A stretch of DNA of 64,000 nt from Auanema rhodensis. Its lineage: Eukaryota > Nematoda > Chromadorea > Rhabditida > Rhabditidae. Below are positions 1 through 14,080 of the stretch, in pieces (the first letter of the stretch is position 1; each line of letters starts with the position of its first letter). A program made the position numbers and the translations under genes. The notes under the pieces are model-generated. The model saw nothing but the letters and a program-made list of their open reading frames with translations. It was not told the origin of the DNA and searched no databases. The stretch covers positions 62,001 through 126,000 of the forward strand of contig CAXKVF010000077.1 in the NCBI GenBank assembly GCA_964057225.1. Direction: 5' to 3'.

Positions 1-176
1 GACTAATATGGACATGGGGAATCTAATTTTGAAAACCGCATCTCTTCATCTTTCACGTGAAGCGAGTTACATACCAAGTGCACATCACGTGTACATTTAA
101 TTAGCATAAATTAAAGTTCACGTAAATTTCAAAGTCATGGTTACCATGAAGCAATATCAATAAAAATTTGTTTTTA
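1..176 (+). repeat. Reference satellite monomer (176 bp) and its internal motifs
   Basis: This first monomer serves as the coordinate reference. It contains several short dyads. TTCACGTGAA is a perfect 10-bp palindrome at 52-61 with a CACGTG core, and a second CACGTG lies at 86-91. TTTAATT (96-102) and AATTAAA (109-115) form a 7-bp inverted repeat around a 6-base spacer. CATGGT and ACCATG at 136-148 form arms around a single T. TAAAAA (161-166) and TTTTTA (171-176) form arms around a TTTG loop. The hexamer TCACGT occurs three times, at 53, 85 and 118, spaced 32 and 33 bp. The length is close to one nucleosome repeat and similar to many centromeric satellites, but I do not recognise the sequence as a named family and see no canonical CENP-B box. 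This copy is of the CATGAAGC subtype and has C at position 47. Confidence 0.95.
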
Positions 177-2640
177 GACTAATATGGACATGGGGAATCT
201 AATTTTGAAAACCGCATCTCTTTATCTTTCACGTGAAGCGAGTTACATACCAAGTGCACATCACGTGTACATTTAATTAGCATAAATTAAAGTTCACGTA
301 AATTTCAAAGTCATGGTTACCATGCACCAATATCAATAAAAATTCGTTTTTAGACTAATATGGACATGGGGAATCTAATTTTGAAAACCGCATCTCTTTA
401 TCTTTCACGTGAAGCGAGTTACATACCAAGTGCACATCACGTGTACATTTAATTAGCATAAATTAAAGTTCACGTAAATTTCAAAGTCATGGTTACCATG
501 AACCAATATCAATAAAAATTTGTTTTTAGACTAATATGGACATGGGGAATCTAATTTTGAAAACCGCATCTCTTTATCTTTCACGTGAAGCGAGTTACAT
601 ACCAAGTGCACATCACGTGTACATTTAATTAGCATAAATTAAAGTTCACGTAAATTTCAAAGTCATGGTTACCATGAACCAATATCAATAAAAATTTGAT
701 TTTAGACTAATATGGACATGGGGAATCTAATTTTGAAAACCGCATCTCTTTATCTTTCACGTGAAGCGAGTTACATACCAAGTGCACATCACGTGTACAT
801 TTAATTAGCATAAATTAAAGTTCACGTAAATTTCAAAGTCATGGTTACCATGCACCAATATCAATAAAAATTTGTTTTTAGACTAATATGGACATGGGGA
901 ATCTAATTTTGAAAACCGCATCTCTTAATCTTTCACGTGAAGCGAGTTACATACCAAGTGCACATCACGTCTAAATTTAATTAGCATAAATTAAAGTTCA
1001 CGAAAATTTCAAAGTCATGGTTACCATGAAGCAATATCAATAAAAATTTGTTTTTAGACTAATATGGACATGGGGAATCTAATTTTGAAAACCGCATCTC
1101 TTTATCTTTCACGTGAAGCGAGTTACATACCAAGTGCACATCACGTGTACATTTAATTAGCATAAATTAAAGTTCACGTAAATTTCAAAGTCATGGTTAC
1201 CATGAACCAATATCAATAAAAATTTGTTTTTAGACTAATATGGACAGGGGGAATCTATTTTTGAAAACCGCATCTCTTTATCTTTCACGTGAAGCGAGTT
1301 ACATACCAAGTGCACATCACGTGTACATTTAATTAGCATAAATTAAAGTTCACGTAAATTTCAAAGTCATGGTTACCATGCACCAATATCAATAAACATT
1401 TGTTTTTAGACTAATATGGACATGGGGAATCTAATTTTGAAAACCGCATCTCTTTTTCTTTCACGTGAAGCGAGTTACATACTAAGTGCACATGACGTGT
1501 ACATTTAATTAGCATAAATTAAAGTTCACGTAAATTTCAAAGTCATGGTTACCATGAACCAATATCAATAAAAATTTGTTTTTAGACTAATATGGACATG
1601 GGGAATCTAATTTTGAGAACCGCATCTCTTCATCTTTCACGTGAAGCGAGTTACATACCAAGTGCACATCACGTGTACATTTAATTAGCATAAATTAAAG
1701 TTCACGTAAATTTCAAAGTCATGGTTACCATGAACCAATATCAATAAAAATTTGTTTTTAGACTAATATGGACATGGGGAATCTAATTTTGAAAACCGCA
1801 TCTCTTTATCTTTCACGTGAAGCGAGTTACATACCAAGTGCACATCACGTGTACATTTAATTAGCATAAATTAAAGTTCACGTAAATTTCAAAGTCATGG
1901 TTACCATGAACCAATATCAATAAAAATTTGTTTTTAGACTAATATGGACATGGGGAATCTAATTTTGAAAACCGCATCTCTTTATCTTTCACGTGAAGCG
2001 AGTTACATACCAAGTGCACATCACGTGTACATTTAATTAGCATAAATTAAAGTTCACGTAAATTTCAAAGTCATGGTTACCATGAACCAATATCAATAAA
2101 AATTTGTTTTTAGACTAATATGGACATGGGGAATCTAATTTTGAAAACCGCATCTCTTTATCTTTCACGTGAAGCGAGTTACATACCAAGTGCACATCAC
2201 GTGTACATTTAATTAGCATAAATTAAAGTTCACGTAAATTTCAAAGTCATGGTTACCATGCACCAATATCAATAAAAATTTGTTTTTAGACTAATATGGA
2301 CATGGGGAATCTAATTTTGAAAACCGCATCTCTTTATCTTTCACGTGAAGCGAGTTACATACCAAGTGCACATCACGTGTACATTTAATTAGCATAAATT
2401 AAAGTTCACGTAAATTTCAAAGTCATGGTTACCATGAACCAATATCAATAAAAATTTGTTTTTAGACTAATATGGACATGGGGAATCTAATTTTGAAAAC
2501 CGCATCTCTTCATCTTTCACGTGAAGCGAGTTACATACCAAGTGCACATCACGTGTACATTTAATTAGCATAAATTAAAGTTCACGTAAATTTCAAAGTC
2601 ATGGTTACCATGAACCAATATCAATAAAAATTTGTTTTTA

Positions 2641-4928
2641 GACTAATATGGACATGGGGAATCTAATTTTGAAAACCGCATCTCTTTATCTTTCACGTGA
2701 AGCGAGTTACATACCAAGTGCACATCACGTGTACATTTAATTAGCATAAATTAAAGTTCACGTAAATTTCAAAGTCATGGTTACCATGAAGCAATATCAA
2801 TAAAAATTTGTTTTTAGACTAATATGGACATGGGGAATCTAATTTTGAAAACCGCATCTCTTTATCTTTCACGTGAAGCGAGTTACATACCAAGTGCACA
2901 TCACGTGTACATTTAATTAGCATAAATTAAAGTTCACGTAAATTTCAAAGTCATGGTTACCATGAAGCAATATCAATAAAAATTTGTTTTTAGACTAATA
3001 TGGACATGGGGAATCTAATTTTGAAAACCGCATCTCTTTATCTTTCACGTGAAGCGAGTTACATACCAAGTGCACATCACGTGTACATTTAATTAGCATA
3101 AATTAAAGTTCACGTAAATTTCAAAGTCATGGTTACCATGCACCAATATCAATAAAAATTTGTTTTTAGACTAATATGGACATGGGGAATCTAATTTTGA
3201 AAACCGCATCTCTTTATCTTTCACGTGAAGCGAGTTACATACCAAGTGCACATCACGTGTACATTTAATTAGCATAAATTAAAGTTCACGTAAATTTCAA
3301 AGTCATGGTTACCATGAACCAATATCAATAAAAATTTGTTTTTAGACTAATATGGACATGGGGAATCTAATTTTGAAAACCGCATCTCTTTATCTTTCAC
3401 GTGAAGCGAGTTACATACCAAGTGCATATCACGTGTACATTTAATTAGCATAAATTAAAGTTCACGTAAATTTCAAAGTCATGGTTACCATGCACCAATA
3501 TCAATAAAAATTTGTTTTTAGACTAATATGGACATGGGGAATCTAATTTTGAAAACCGCATCTCTTTATCTTTCACGTGAAGCGAGTTACATACCAAGTG
3601 CACATCACGTGTACATTTAATTAGCATAAATTAAAGTTCACGTAAATTTCAAAGTCATGGTTACCATGAACCAATATCAATAAAAATTTGTTTTTAGACT
3701 AATATGGACATGGGGAATCTAATTTTGAAAACCGCATCTCTTTATCTTTCACGTGAAGCGAGTTACATACCAAGTGCACATCACGTGTACATTTAATTAG
3801 CATAAATTAAAGTTCACGTAAATTTCAAAGTCATGGTTACCATGAACCAATATCAATAAAAATTTGTTTTTAGACTAATATGGACATGGGGAATCTAATT
3901 TTGAAAACCGCATCTCTTTATCTTTCACGTGAAGCGAGTTACACACCAAGTGCACATCACGTGTACATTTAATTAGCATAAATTAAAGTTCACGTAAATT
4001 TCAAAGTCATGGTTACCATGAAGCAATATCAATAAAAATTTGTTTTTAGACTAATATGGACATGGGGAATCTAATTTTGAAAACCGCATCTCTTTATCTT
4101 TCACGTGAAGCGAGTTACATACCAAGTGCACATCACGTGTACATTTAATTAGCATAAATTAAAGTTCACGTAAATTTCAAAGTCATGGTTACCATGAAGC
4201 AATATCAATAAAAATTTGTTTTTAGACTAATATGGACATGGGGAATCTAATTTTGAAAACCGCATCTCTTTATCTTTCACGTGAAGCGAGTTACATACCA
4301 AGTGCACATCACGTGTACATTTAATTAGCATAAATTAAAGTTCACGTAAATTTCAAAGTCATGGTTACCATGCACCAATATCAATAAAAATTTGTTTTTA
4401 GACTAATATGGACATGGGGAATCTAATTTTGAAAACCGCATCTCTTTATCTTTCACGTGAAGCGAGTTACATACCAAGTGCACATCACGTGTACATTTAA
4501 TTAGCATAAATTAAAGTTCACGTAAATTTCAAAGTCATGGTTACCATGAACCAATATCAATAAAAATTTGTTTTTAGACTAATATGGACATGGGGAATCT
4601 AATTTTGAAAACCGCATCTCTTTATCTTTCACGTGAAGCGAGTTACATACCAAGTGCATATCACGTGTACATTTAATTAGCATAAATTAAAGTTCACGTA
4701 AATTTCAAAGTCATGGTTACCATGCACCAATATCAATAAAAATTTGTTTTTAGACTAATATGGACATGGGGAATCTAATTTTGAAAACCGCATCTCTTTA
4801 TCTTTCACGTGAAGCGAGTTACATACCAAGTGCACATCACGTGTACATTTAATTAGCATAAATTAAAGTTCACGTAAATTTCAAAGTCATGGTTACCATG
4901 AACCAATATCAATAAAAATTTGTTTTTA
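2641..4928 (+). repeat. 7-monomer higher-order repeat (1,232 bp), nearly two copies
   Basis: The subtype at monomer positions 149-152 (AAGC, CACC or AACC) runs AAGC, AAGC, CACC, AACC, CACC, AACC, AACC from 2641. The first six subtypes of that order repeat from 3873. A private C-to-T change giving GCATATC instead of GCACATC appears at 3427 and again at 4659, exactly 1,232 bp (7 x 176) apart, in the equivalent fifth monomer of each copy. This shows a local duplication of a seven-monomer block, as expected from unequal crossing over or gene conversion. The next monomer (4929) departs from the pattern. Confidence 0.8.
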
Positions 4929-7040
4929 GACTAATATGGACATGGGGAATCTAATTTTGAAAACCGCATCTCTTTATCTTTCACGTGAAGCGAGTTACAT
5001 ACCAAGTGCACATCACGTGTACATTTAATTAGCATAAATTAAAGTTCACGTAAATTTCAAAGTCATGGTTACCATGCACCAATATCAATAAAAATTTGTT
5101 TTTAGACTAATATGGACATGGGGAATCTAATTTTGAAAACCGCATCTCTTTATCTTTCACGTGAAGCGAGTTACATACCAAGTGCACATCACGTGTACAT
5201 TTAATTAGCATAAATTAAAGTTCACGTAAATTTCAAAGTCATGGTTACCATGAACCAATATCAATAAAAATTTGTTTTTAGACTAATATGGACATGGGGA
5301 ATCTAATTTTGAAAACCGCATCTCTTCATCTTTCACGTGAAGCGAGTTACATACCAAGTGCACATCACGTGTACATTTAATTAGCATAAATTAAAGTTCA
5401 CGTAAATTTCAAAGTCATGGTTACCATGAAGCAATATCAATAAAAATTTGTTTTTAGACTAATATGGACATGGGGAATCTAATTTTGAAAACCGCATCTC
5501 TTTATCTTTCACGTGAAGCGAGTTACATACCAAGTGCACATCACGTGTACATTTAATTAGCATAAATTAAAGTTCACGTAAATTTCAAAGTCATGGTTAC
5601 CATGAACCAATATCAATAAAAATTTGTTTTTAGACTAATATGGACATGTGGAATCTAATTTTGAAAACCGCATCTCTTTATCTTTCACGTGAAGCGAGTT
5701 ACATACCAAGTGCACATCACGTGTACATTTAATTAGCATAAATTAAAGTTCACGTAAATTTCAAAGTCATGGTTACCATGAACCAATATCAATAAAAATT
5801 TGTTTTTAGACTAATATGGACATGGGGAATCTAATTTTGAAAACCGCATCTCTTTATCTTTCACGTGAAGCGAGTTACATACCAAGTGCACATCACGTGT
5901 ACATTTAATTAGCATAAATTAAAGTTCACGTAAATTTCAAAGTCATGGTTACCATGAACCAATATCAATAAAAATTTGTTTTTAGACTAATATGGACATG
6001 GGGAATCTAATTTTAAAAACCGCATCTCTTTATCTTTCACGTGAAGCGAGTTACATACCAAGTGCACATCACGTGTACATTTAATTAGCATAAATTAAAG
6101 TTCACGTAAATTTCAAAGTCATGGTTACCATGAAGCAATATCAATAAAAATTTGTTTTTAGACTAATATGGACATGGGGAATCTAATTTCGAAAACCGCA
6201 TCTCTTTATTTTTCACGTGAAGCGAGTTACATACCAAGTGCACATCACGTGTACATTTAATTAGCATAAATTAAAGTTCACGTAAATTTCAAAGTCATGG
6301 TTACCATGAACCAATATCAATAAAAATTTGTTTTTAGACTAATATGGACATGGGGAATCTAATTTTGAAAACCGCATCTCTTTATCTTTCACGTGAAGCG
6401 AGTTACATACCAAGTGCACATCACGTGTACATTTAATTAGCATAAATTAAAGTTCACGTAAATTTCAAAGTCATGGTTACCATGCACCAATATCAATAAA
6501 AATTTGTTTTTAGACTAATATGGACATGGGGAATCTAATTTTGAAAACCGCATCTCTTTATCTTTCACGTGAAGCGAGTTACATACCAAGTGCACATCAC
6601 GTGTACATTTAATTAGCATAAATTAAAGTTCACGTAAATTTCAAAGTCATGGTTACCATGAACCAATATCAATAAAAATTTGTTTTTAGACTAATATGGA
6701 CATGGGGAATCTAATTTTGAAAACCGCATCTCTTCATCTTTCACGTGAAGCGAGTTACATACCAAGTGCACATCACGTGTACATTTAATTAGCATAAATT
6801 AAAGTTCACGTAAATTTCAAAGTCATGGTTACCATGCACCAATATCAATAAAAATTTGTTTTTAGACTAATATGGACATGGGGAATCTAATTTTGAAAAC
6901 CGCATCTCTTTATCTTTCACGTGAAGCGAGTTACATACCAAGTGCACATCACGTGTATATTTAATTAGCATAAATTAAAGTTCACGTAAATTTCAAAGTC
7001 ATGGTTACCATGAACCAATATCAATAAAAATTTGTTTTTA

Positions 7041-10000
7041 GACTAATATGGACATGGGGAATCTAATTTTGAAAACCGCATCTCTTTATCTTTCACGTGA
7101 AGCGAGTTACATACCAAGTGCACATCACGTGTACATTTAATTAGCATAAATTAAAGTTCACGTAAAATTCAAAGTCATGGTTACCATGCACCAATATCAA
7201 TAAAAATTTGTTTTTAGACTAATATGGACATGGGGAATCTAATTTTGAAAACCGCATCTCTTTATCTTTCACGTGAAGCGAGTTACATACCAAGTGCACA
7301 TCACGTGTACATTTAATTAGCATAAATTAAAGTTCACGTAAAATTCAAAGTCATGGTTACCATGCACCAATATCAATAAAAATTTGTTTTTAGACTAATA
7401 TGGACATGGGGAATCTGATTTTGAAAACCGCATCTCTTAATCTTTCACGTGAAGCGAGTTACATACCAAGTGCACATCACGTGTACATTTAATTAGCATA
7501 AATTAAAGTTCACGTAAATTTCAAAGTCATGGTTACCATGAACCAATATCAATAAAAATTTGTTTTTAGACTAATATGGACATGGGGAATCTAATTTTGA
7601 AAACCGCATCTCTTAATCTTTCACGTGAAGCGAGTTACATACCAAGTGCACATCACGTGTACATTTAATTAGCATAAATTAAAGTTCACGTAAATTTCAA
7701 AGTCATGGTTACCATGAACCAATATCAATAAAAATTTGTTTTTAGACTAATATGGACATGGGGAATCTAATTTTGAAAACCGCATCTCTTAATCTTTCAC
7801 GTGAAGCGAGTTACATACCAAGTGCACATCACGTGTACATTTAATTAGCATAAATTAAAGTTCACGTAAATTTCAAAGTCATGGTTACCATGAAGCAATA
7901 TCAATAAAAATTTGTTTTTAGACTAATATGGACATGGGGAATCTAATTTTGAAAACCGCATCTCTTTATCTTTCACGTGAAGCGAGTTACATACCAAGTG
8001 CACATCACGTGTACATTTAATTAGCATAAATTAAAGTTCACGTAAATTTCAAAGTCATGGTTACCATGAACCAATATCAATAAAAATTTGTTTTTAGACT
8101 AATATGGACATGGGGAATCTAATTTTGAAAACCGCATCTCTTCATCTTTCACGTGAAGCGAGTTACATACCAAGTGCACATCACGTGTACATTTAATTAG
8201 CATAAATTAAAGTTCACGTAAAATTCAAAGTCATGGTTACCATGCACCAATATCAATAAAAATTTGTTTTTAGACTAATATGGACATGGGGAATCTAATT
8301 TTGAAAACCGCATCTCTTTATCTTTCACGTGAAGCGAGTTACATACCAAGTGCACATCACGTGTACATTTAATTAGCATAAATTAAAGTTCACGTAAAAT
8401 TCAAAGTCATGGTTACCATGCACCAATATCAATAAAAATTTGTTTTTAGACTAATATGGACATGGGGAATCTAATTTTGAAAACCGCATCTCTTTATCTT
8501 TCACGTGAAGCGAGTTACATACCAAGTGCACATCACGTGTACATTTAATTAGCATAAATTAAAGTTCACGTAAATTTCAAAGTCATGGTTACCATGAACC
8601 AATATCAATAAAAATTTGTTTTTAGACTAATATGGACATGGGGAATCTAATTTTGAAAACCGCATCTCTTAATCTTTCACGTGAAGCGAGTTACATACCA
8701 AGTGCACATCACGTGTACATTTAATTAGCATAAATTAAAGTTCACGTAAATTTCAAAGTCATGGTTACCATGAAGCAATATCAATAAAAATTTGTTTTTA
8801 GACTAATATGGACATGGGGAATCTAATTTTGAAAACCGCATCTCTTTATCTTTCACGTGAAGCGAGTTACATACCAAGTGCACATCACGTGTACATTTAA
8901 TTAGCATAAATTAAAGTTCACGTAAAATTCAAAGTCATGGTTACCATGCACCAATATCAATAAAAATTTGTTTTTAGACTAATATGGACATGGGGAATCT
9001 AATTTTGAAAACCGCATCTCTTTATCTTTCACGTGAAGCGAGTTACATACCAAGTGCACATCACGTGTACATTTAATTAGCATAAATTAAAGTTCACGTA
9101 AAATTCAAAGTCATGGTTACCATGCACCAATATCAATAAAAATTTGTTTTTAGACTAATATGGACATGGGGAATCTGATTTTGAAAACCGCATCTCTTAA
9201 TCTTTCACGTGAAGCGAGTTACATACCAAGTGCACATCACGTGTACATTTAATTAGCATAAATTAAAGTTCACGTAAATTTCAAAGTCATGGTTACCATG
9301 AACCAATATCAATAAAAATTTGTTTTTAGACTAATATGGACATGGGGAATCTAATTTTGAAAACCGCATCTCTTAATCTTTCACGTGAAGCGAGTTACAT
9401 ACCAAGTGCACATCACGTGTACATTTAATTAGCATAAATTAAAGTTCACGTAAATTTCAAAGTCATGGTTACCATGAACCAATATCAATAAAAATTTGTT
9501 TTTAGACTAATATGGACATGGGGAATCTAATTTTGAAAACCGCATCTCTTAATCTTTCACGTGAAGCGAGTTACATACCAAGTGCACATCACGTGTACAT
9601 TTAATTAGCATAAATTAAAGTTCACGTAAATTTCAAAGTCATGGTTACCATGAAGCAATATCAATAAAAATTTGTTTTTAGACTAATATGGACATGGGGA
9701 ATCTAATTTTGAAAACCGCATCTCTTTATCTTTCACGTGAAGCGAGTTACATACCAAGTGCACATCACGTGTACATTTAATTAGCATAAATTAAAGTTCA
9801 CGTAAATTTCAAAGTCATGGTTACCATGAACCAATATCAATAAAAATTTGTTTTTAGACTAATATGGACATGGGGAATCTAATTTTGAAAACCGCATCTC
9901 TTAATCTTTCACGTGAAGCGAGTTACATACCAAGTGCACATCACGTGTACATTTAATTAGCATAAATTAAAGTTCACGTAAATTTCAAAGTCATGGTTAC

Positions 10001-12496
10001 CATGAACCAATATCAATAAAAATTTGTTTTTAGACTAATATGGACATGGGGAATCTAATTTTGAAAACCGCATCTCTTCATCTTTCACGTGAAGCGAGTT
10101 ACATACCAAGTGCACATCACGTGTACATTTAATTAGCATAAATTAAAGTTCACGTAAAATTCAAAGTCATGGTTACCATGCACCAATATCAATAAAAATT
10201 TGTTTTTAGACTAATATGGACATGGGGAATCTAATTTTGAAAACCGCATCTCTTTATCTTTCACGTGAAGCGAGTTACATACCAAGTGCACATCACGTGT
10301 ACATTTAATTAGCATAAATTAAAGTTCACGTAAAATTCAAAGTCATGGTTACCATGCACCAATATCAATAAAAATTTGTTTTTAGACTAATATGGACATG
10401 GGGAATCTAATTTTGAAAACCGCATCTCTTTATCTTTCACGTGAAGCGAGTTACATACCAAGTGCACATCACGTGTACATTTAATTAGCATAAATTAAAG
10501 TTCACGTAAATTTCAAAGTCATGGTTACCATGAACCAATATCAATAAAAATTTGTTTTTAGACTAATATGGACATGGGGAATCTAATTTTGAAAACCGCA
10601 TCTCTTAATCTTTCACGTGAAGCGAGTTACATACCAAGTGCACATCACGTGTACATTTAATTAGCATAAATTAAAGTTCACGTAAATTTCAAAGTCATGG
10701 TTACCATGAAGCAATATCAATAAAAATTTGTTTTTAGACTAATATGGACATGGGGAATCTAATTTTGAAAACCGCATCTCTTTATCTTTCACGTGAAGCG
10801 AGTTACATACCAAGTGCACATCACGTGTACATTTAATTAGCATAAATTAAAGTTCACGTAAAATTCAAAGTCATGGTTACCATGCACCAATATCAATAAA
10901 AATTTGTTTTTAGACTAATATGGACATGGGGAATCTAATTTTGAAAACCGCATCTCTTTATCTTTCACGTGAAGCGAGTTACATACCAAGTGCACATCAC
11001 GTGTACATTTAATTAGCATAAATTAAAGTTCACGTAAAATTCAAAGTCATGGTTACCATGCACCAATATCAATAAAAATTTGTTTTTAGACTAATATGGA
11101 CATGGGGAATCTGATTTTGAAAACCGCATCTCTTAATCTTTCACGTGAAGCGAGTTACATACCAAGTGCACATCACGTGTACATTTAATTAGCATAAATT
11201 AAAGTTCACGTAAATTTCAAAGTCATGGTTACCATGAACCAATATCAATAAAAATTTGTTTTTAGACTAATATGGACATGGGGAATCTAATTTTGAAAAC
11301 CGCATCTCTTAATCTTTCACGTGAAGCGAGTTACATACCAAGTGCACATCACGTGTACATTTAATTAGCATAAATTAAAGTTCACGTAAATTTCAAAGTC
11401 ATGGTTACCATGAACCAATATCAATAAAAATTTGTTTTTAGACTAATATGGACATGGGGAATCTAATTTTGAAAACCGCATCTCTTAATCTTTCACGTGA
11501 AGCGAGTTACATACCAAGTGCACATCACGTGTACATTTAATTAGCATAAATTAAAGTTCACGTAAATTTCAAAGTCATGGTTACCATGAAGCAATATCAA
11601 TAAAAATTTGTTTTTAGACTAATATGGACATGGGGAATCTAATTTTGAAAACCGCATCTCTTTATCTTTCACGTGAAGCGAGTTACATACCAAGTGCACA
11701 TCACGTGTACATTTAATTAGCATAAATTAAAGTTCACGTAAATTTCAAAGTCATGGTTACCATGAACCAATATCAATAAAAATTTGTTTTTAGACTAATA
11801 TGGACATGGGGAATCTAATTTTGAAAACCGCATCTCTTCATCTTTCACGTGAAGCGAGTTACATACCAAGTGCACATCACGTGTACATTTAATTAGCATA
11901 AATTAAAGTTCACGTAAAATTCAAAGTCATGGTTACCATGCACCAATATCAATAAAAATTTGTTTTTAGACTAATATGGACATGGGGAATCTAATTTTGA
12001 AAACCGCATCTCTTTATCTTTCACGTGAAGCGAGTTACATACCAAGTGCACATCACGTGTACATTTAATTAGCATAAATTAAAGTTCACGTAAAATTCAA
12101 AGTCATGGTTACCATGCACCAATATCAATAAAAATTTGTTTTTAGACTAATATGGACATGGGGAATCTAATTTTGAAAACCGCATCTCTTTATCTTTCAC
12201 GTGAAGCGAGTTACATACCAAGTGCACATCACGTGTACATTTAATTAGCATAAATTAAAGTTCACGAAAATTTCAAAGTCATGGTTACCATGAACCAATA
12301 TCAATAACAATTTGTTTTTAGACTAATATGGACATGGGGAATCTAATTTTGAAAACCGCATCTCTTAATCTTTCACGTGAAGCGAGTTACATACCAAGTG
12401 CACATCACGTGTACATTTAATTAGCATAAATTAAAGTTCACGTAAATTTCAAAGTCATGGTTACCATGAAGCAATATCAATAAAAATTTGTTTTTA
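7041..12496 (+). repeat. 10-monomer higher-order repeat, three successive copies (10, 11, 10 monomers)
   Basis: Three consecutive blocks share one order of variants: 7041-8800, 8801-10736 and 10737-12496. Each opens with two monomers that have A at position 127 and subtype CACC. Next comes one monomer with CTGATT in place of CTAATT (variant base at 7417, 9177 and 11113) together with A at position 47, then two more A47 monomers. A C47 plus A127 monomer follows later in each block. The diagnostic CTGATT sites are 1,760 bp and then 1,936 bp apart, which is 10 and 11 monomers. The middle block has one extra monomer (9857-10032, A47 and AACC), which resembles the A47/AACC monomer at 9329. The blocks are nearly identical, so the amplification looks recent. 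Confidence 0.87.
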
Positions 12497-14080
12497 GACT
12501 AATATGGACATGGGGAATCTAATTTTGAAAACCGCATCTCTTTATCTTTCACGTGAAGCGAGTTACATACCAAGTGCACATCACGTGTACATTTAATTAG
12601 CATAAATTAAAGTTCACGTAAATTTCAAAGTCATGGTTACCATGAACCAATATCAATAAAAATTTGTTTTTAGACTAATATGGACATGGGGAATCTAATT
12701 TTGAAAACCGCATCTCTTTATCTTTCACGTGAAGCGAGTTACATACCAAGTGCACATCACGTGTACATTTAATTAGCATAAATTAAAGTTCACGTAAATT
12801 TCAAAGTCATGGTTACCATGAACCAATATCAATAAAAATTTGTTTTTAGACTAATATGGACATGGGGAATCTAATTTTGAAAACTGCATCTCTTCATCTT
12901 TCACGTGAAGCGAGTTACATACCAAGTGCACATCACGTGTACATTTAATTAGCATAAATTAAAGTTCACGTAAATTTCAAAGTCATGGTTACCATGAACC
13001 AATATCAATAAAAATTTGTTTTTAGACTAATATGGACATGGGGAATCTAATTTTGAAAACCGCATCTCTTAATCTTTCACGTGAAGCGAGTTACATACCA
13101 AGTGCACATCACGTGTACATTTAATTAGCATAAATTAAAGTTCACGTAAATTTCAAAGTCATGGTTACCATGAAGCAATATCAATAAAAATTTGTTTTTA
13201 GACTAATATGGACATGGGGAATCTAATTTTGCAAACCGCATCTCTTTATCTTTCACGTGAAGCGAGTTACATACCAAGTGCACATCACGTGTACATTTAA
13301 TTAGCATAAATTAAAGTTCACGTAAATTTCAAAGTCATGGTTACCATGAACCAATATCAATAAAAATTTGTTTTTAGACTAATATGGACATGGGGAATCT
13401 AATTTTGAAAACCGCATCTCTTCATCTTTCACGTGAAGCGAGTTACATACCAAGTGCACATCACGTGTACATTTAATTAGCATAAATTAAAGTTCACGTA
13501 AAATTCAAAGTCATGGTTACCATGCACCAATATCAATAAAAATTTGTTTTTAGACTAATATGGACATGGGGAATCTAATTTTGAAAACCGCATCTCTTTA
13601 TCTTTCACGTGAAGCGAGTTACATACCAAGTGCACATCACGTGTACATTTAATTAGCATAAATTAAAGTTCACGTAAATTTCAAAGTCATGGTTACCATG
13701 AAGCAATATCAATAAAAATTTGTTTTTAGACTAATATGGACATGGGGAATCTAATTTTGAAAACCGCATCTCTTTATCTTTCACGTGAAGCGAGTTACAT
13801 ACCAAGTGCACATCACGTGTACATTTAATTAGCATAAATTAAAGTTCACGTAAATTTCAAAGTCATGGTTACCATGAACCAATATCAATAAAAATTTGTT
13901 TTTAGACTAATATGGACATGGGGAATCTAATTTTGAAAACCGCATCTCTTTATCTTTCACGTGAAGCGAGTTACATACCAAGTGCACATCACGTGTACAT
14001 TTAATTAGCATAAATTAAAGTTCACGTAAATTTCAAAGTCATGGTTACCATGAACCAATATCAATAAAAATTTGTTTTTA

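Noticed and set aside
1-176. CENP-B box in the monomer
   Set aside because: No 17-base match to the TTCG...CGGGA pattern is visible. The nearest segment, around GAAAACCGCATC, lacks the essential core.
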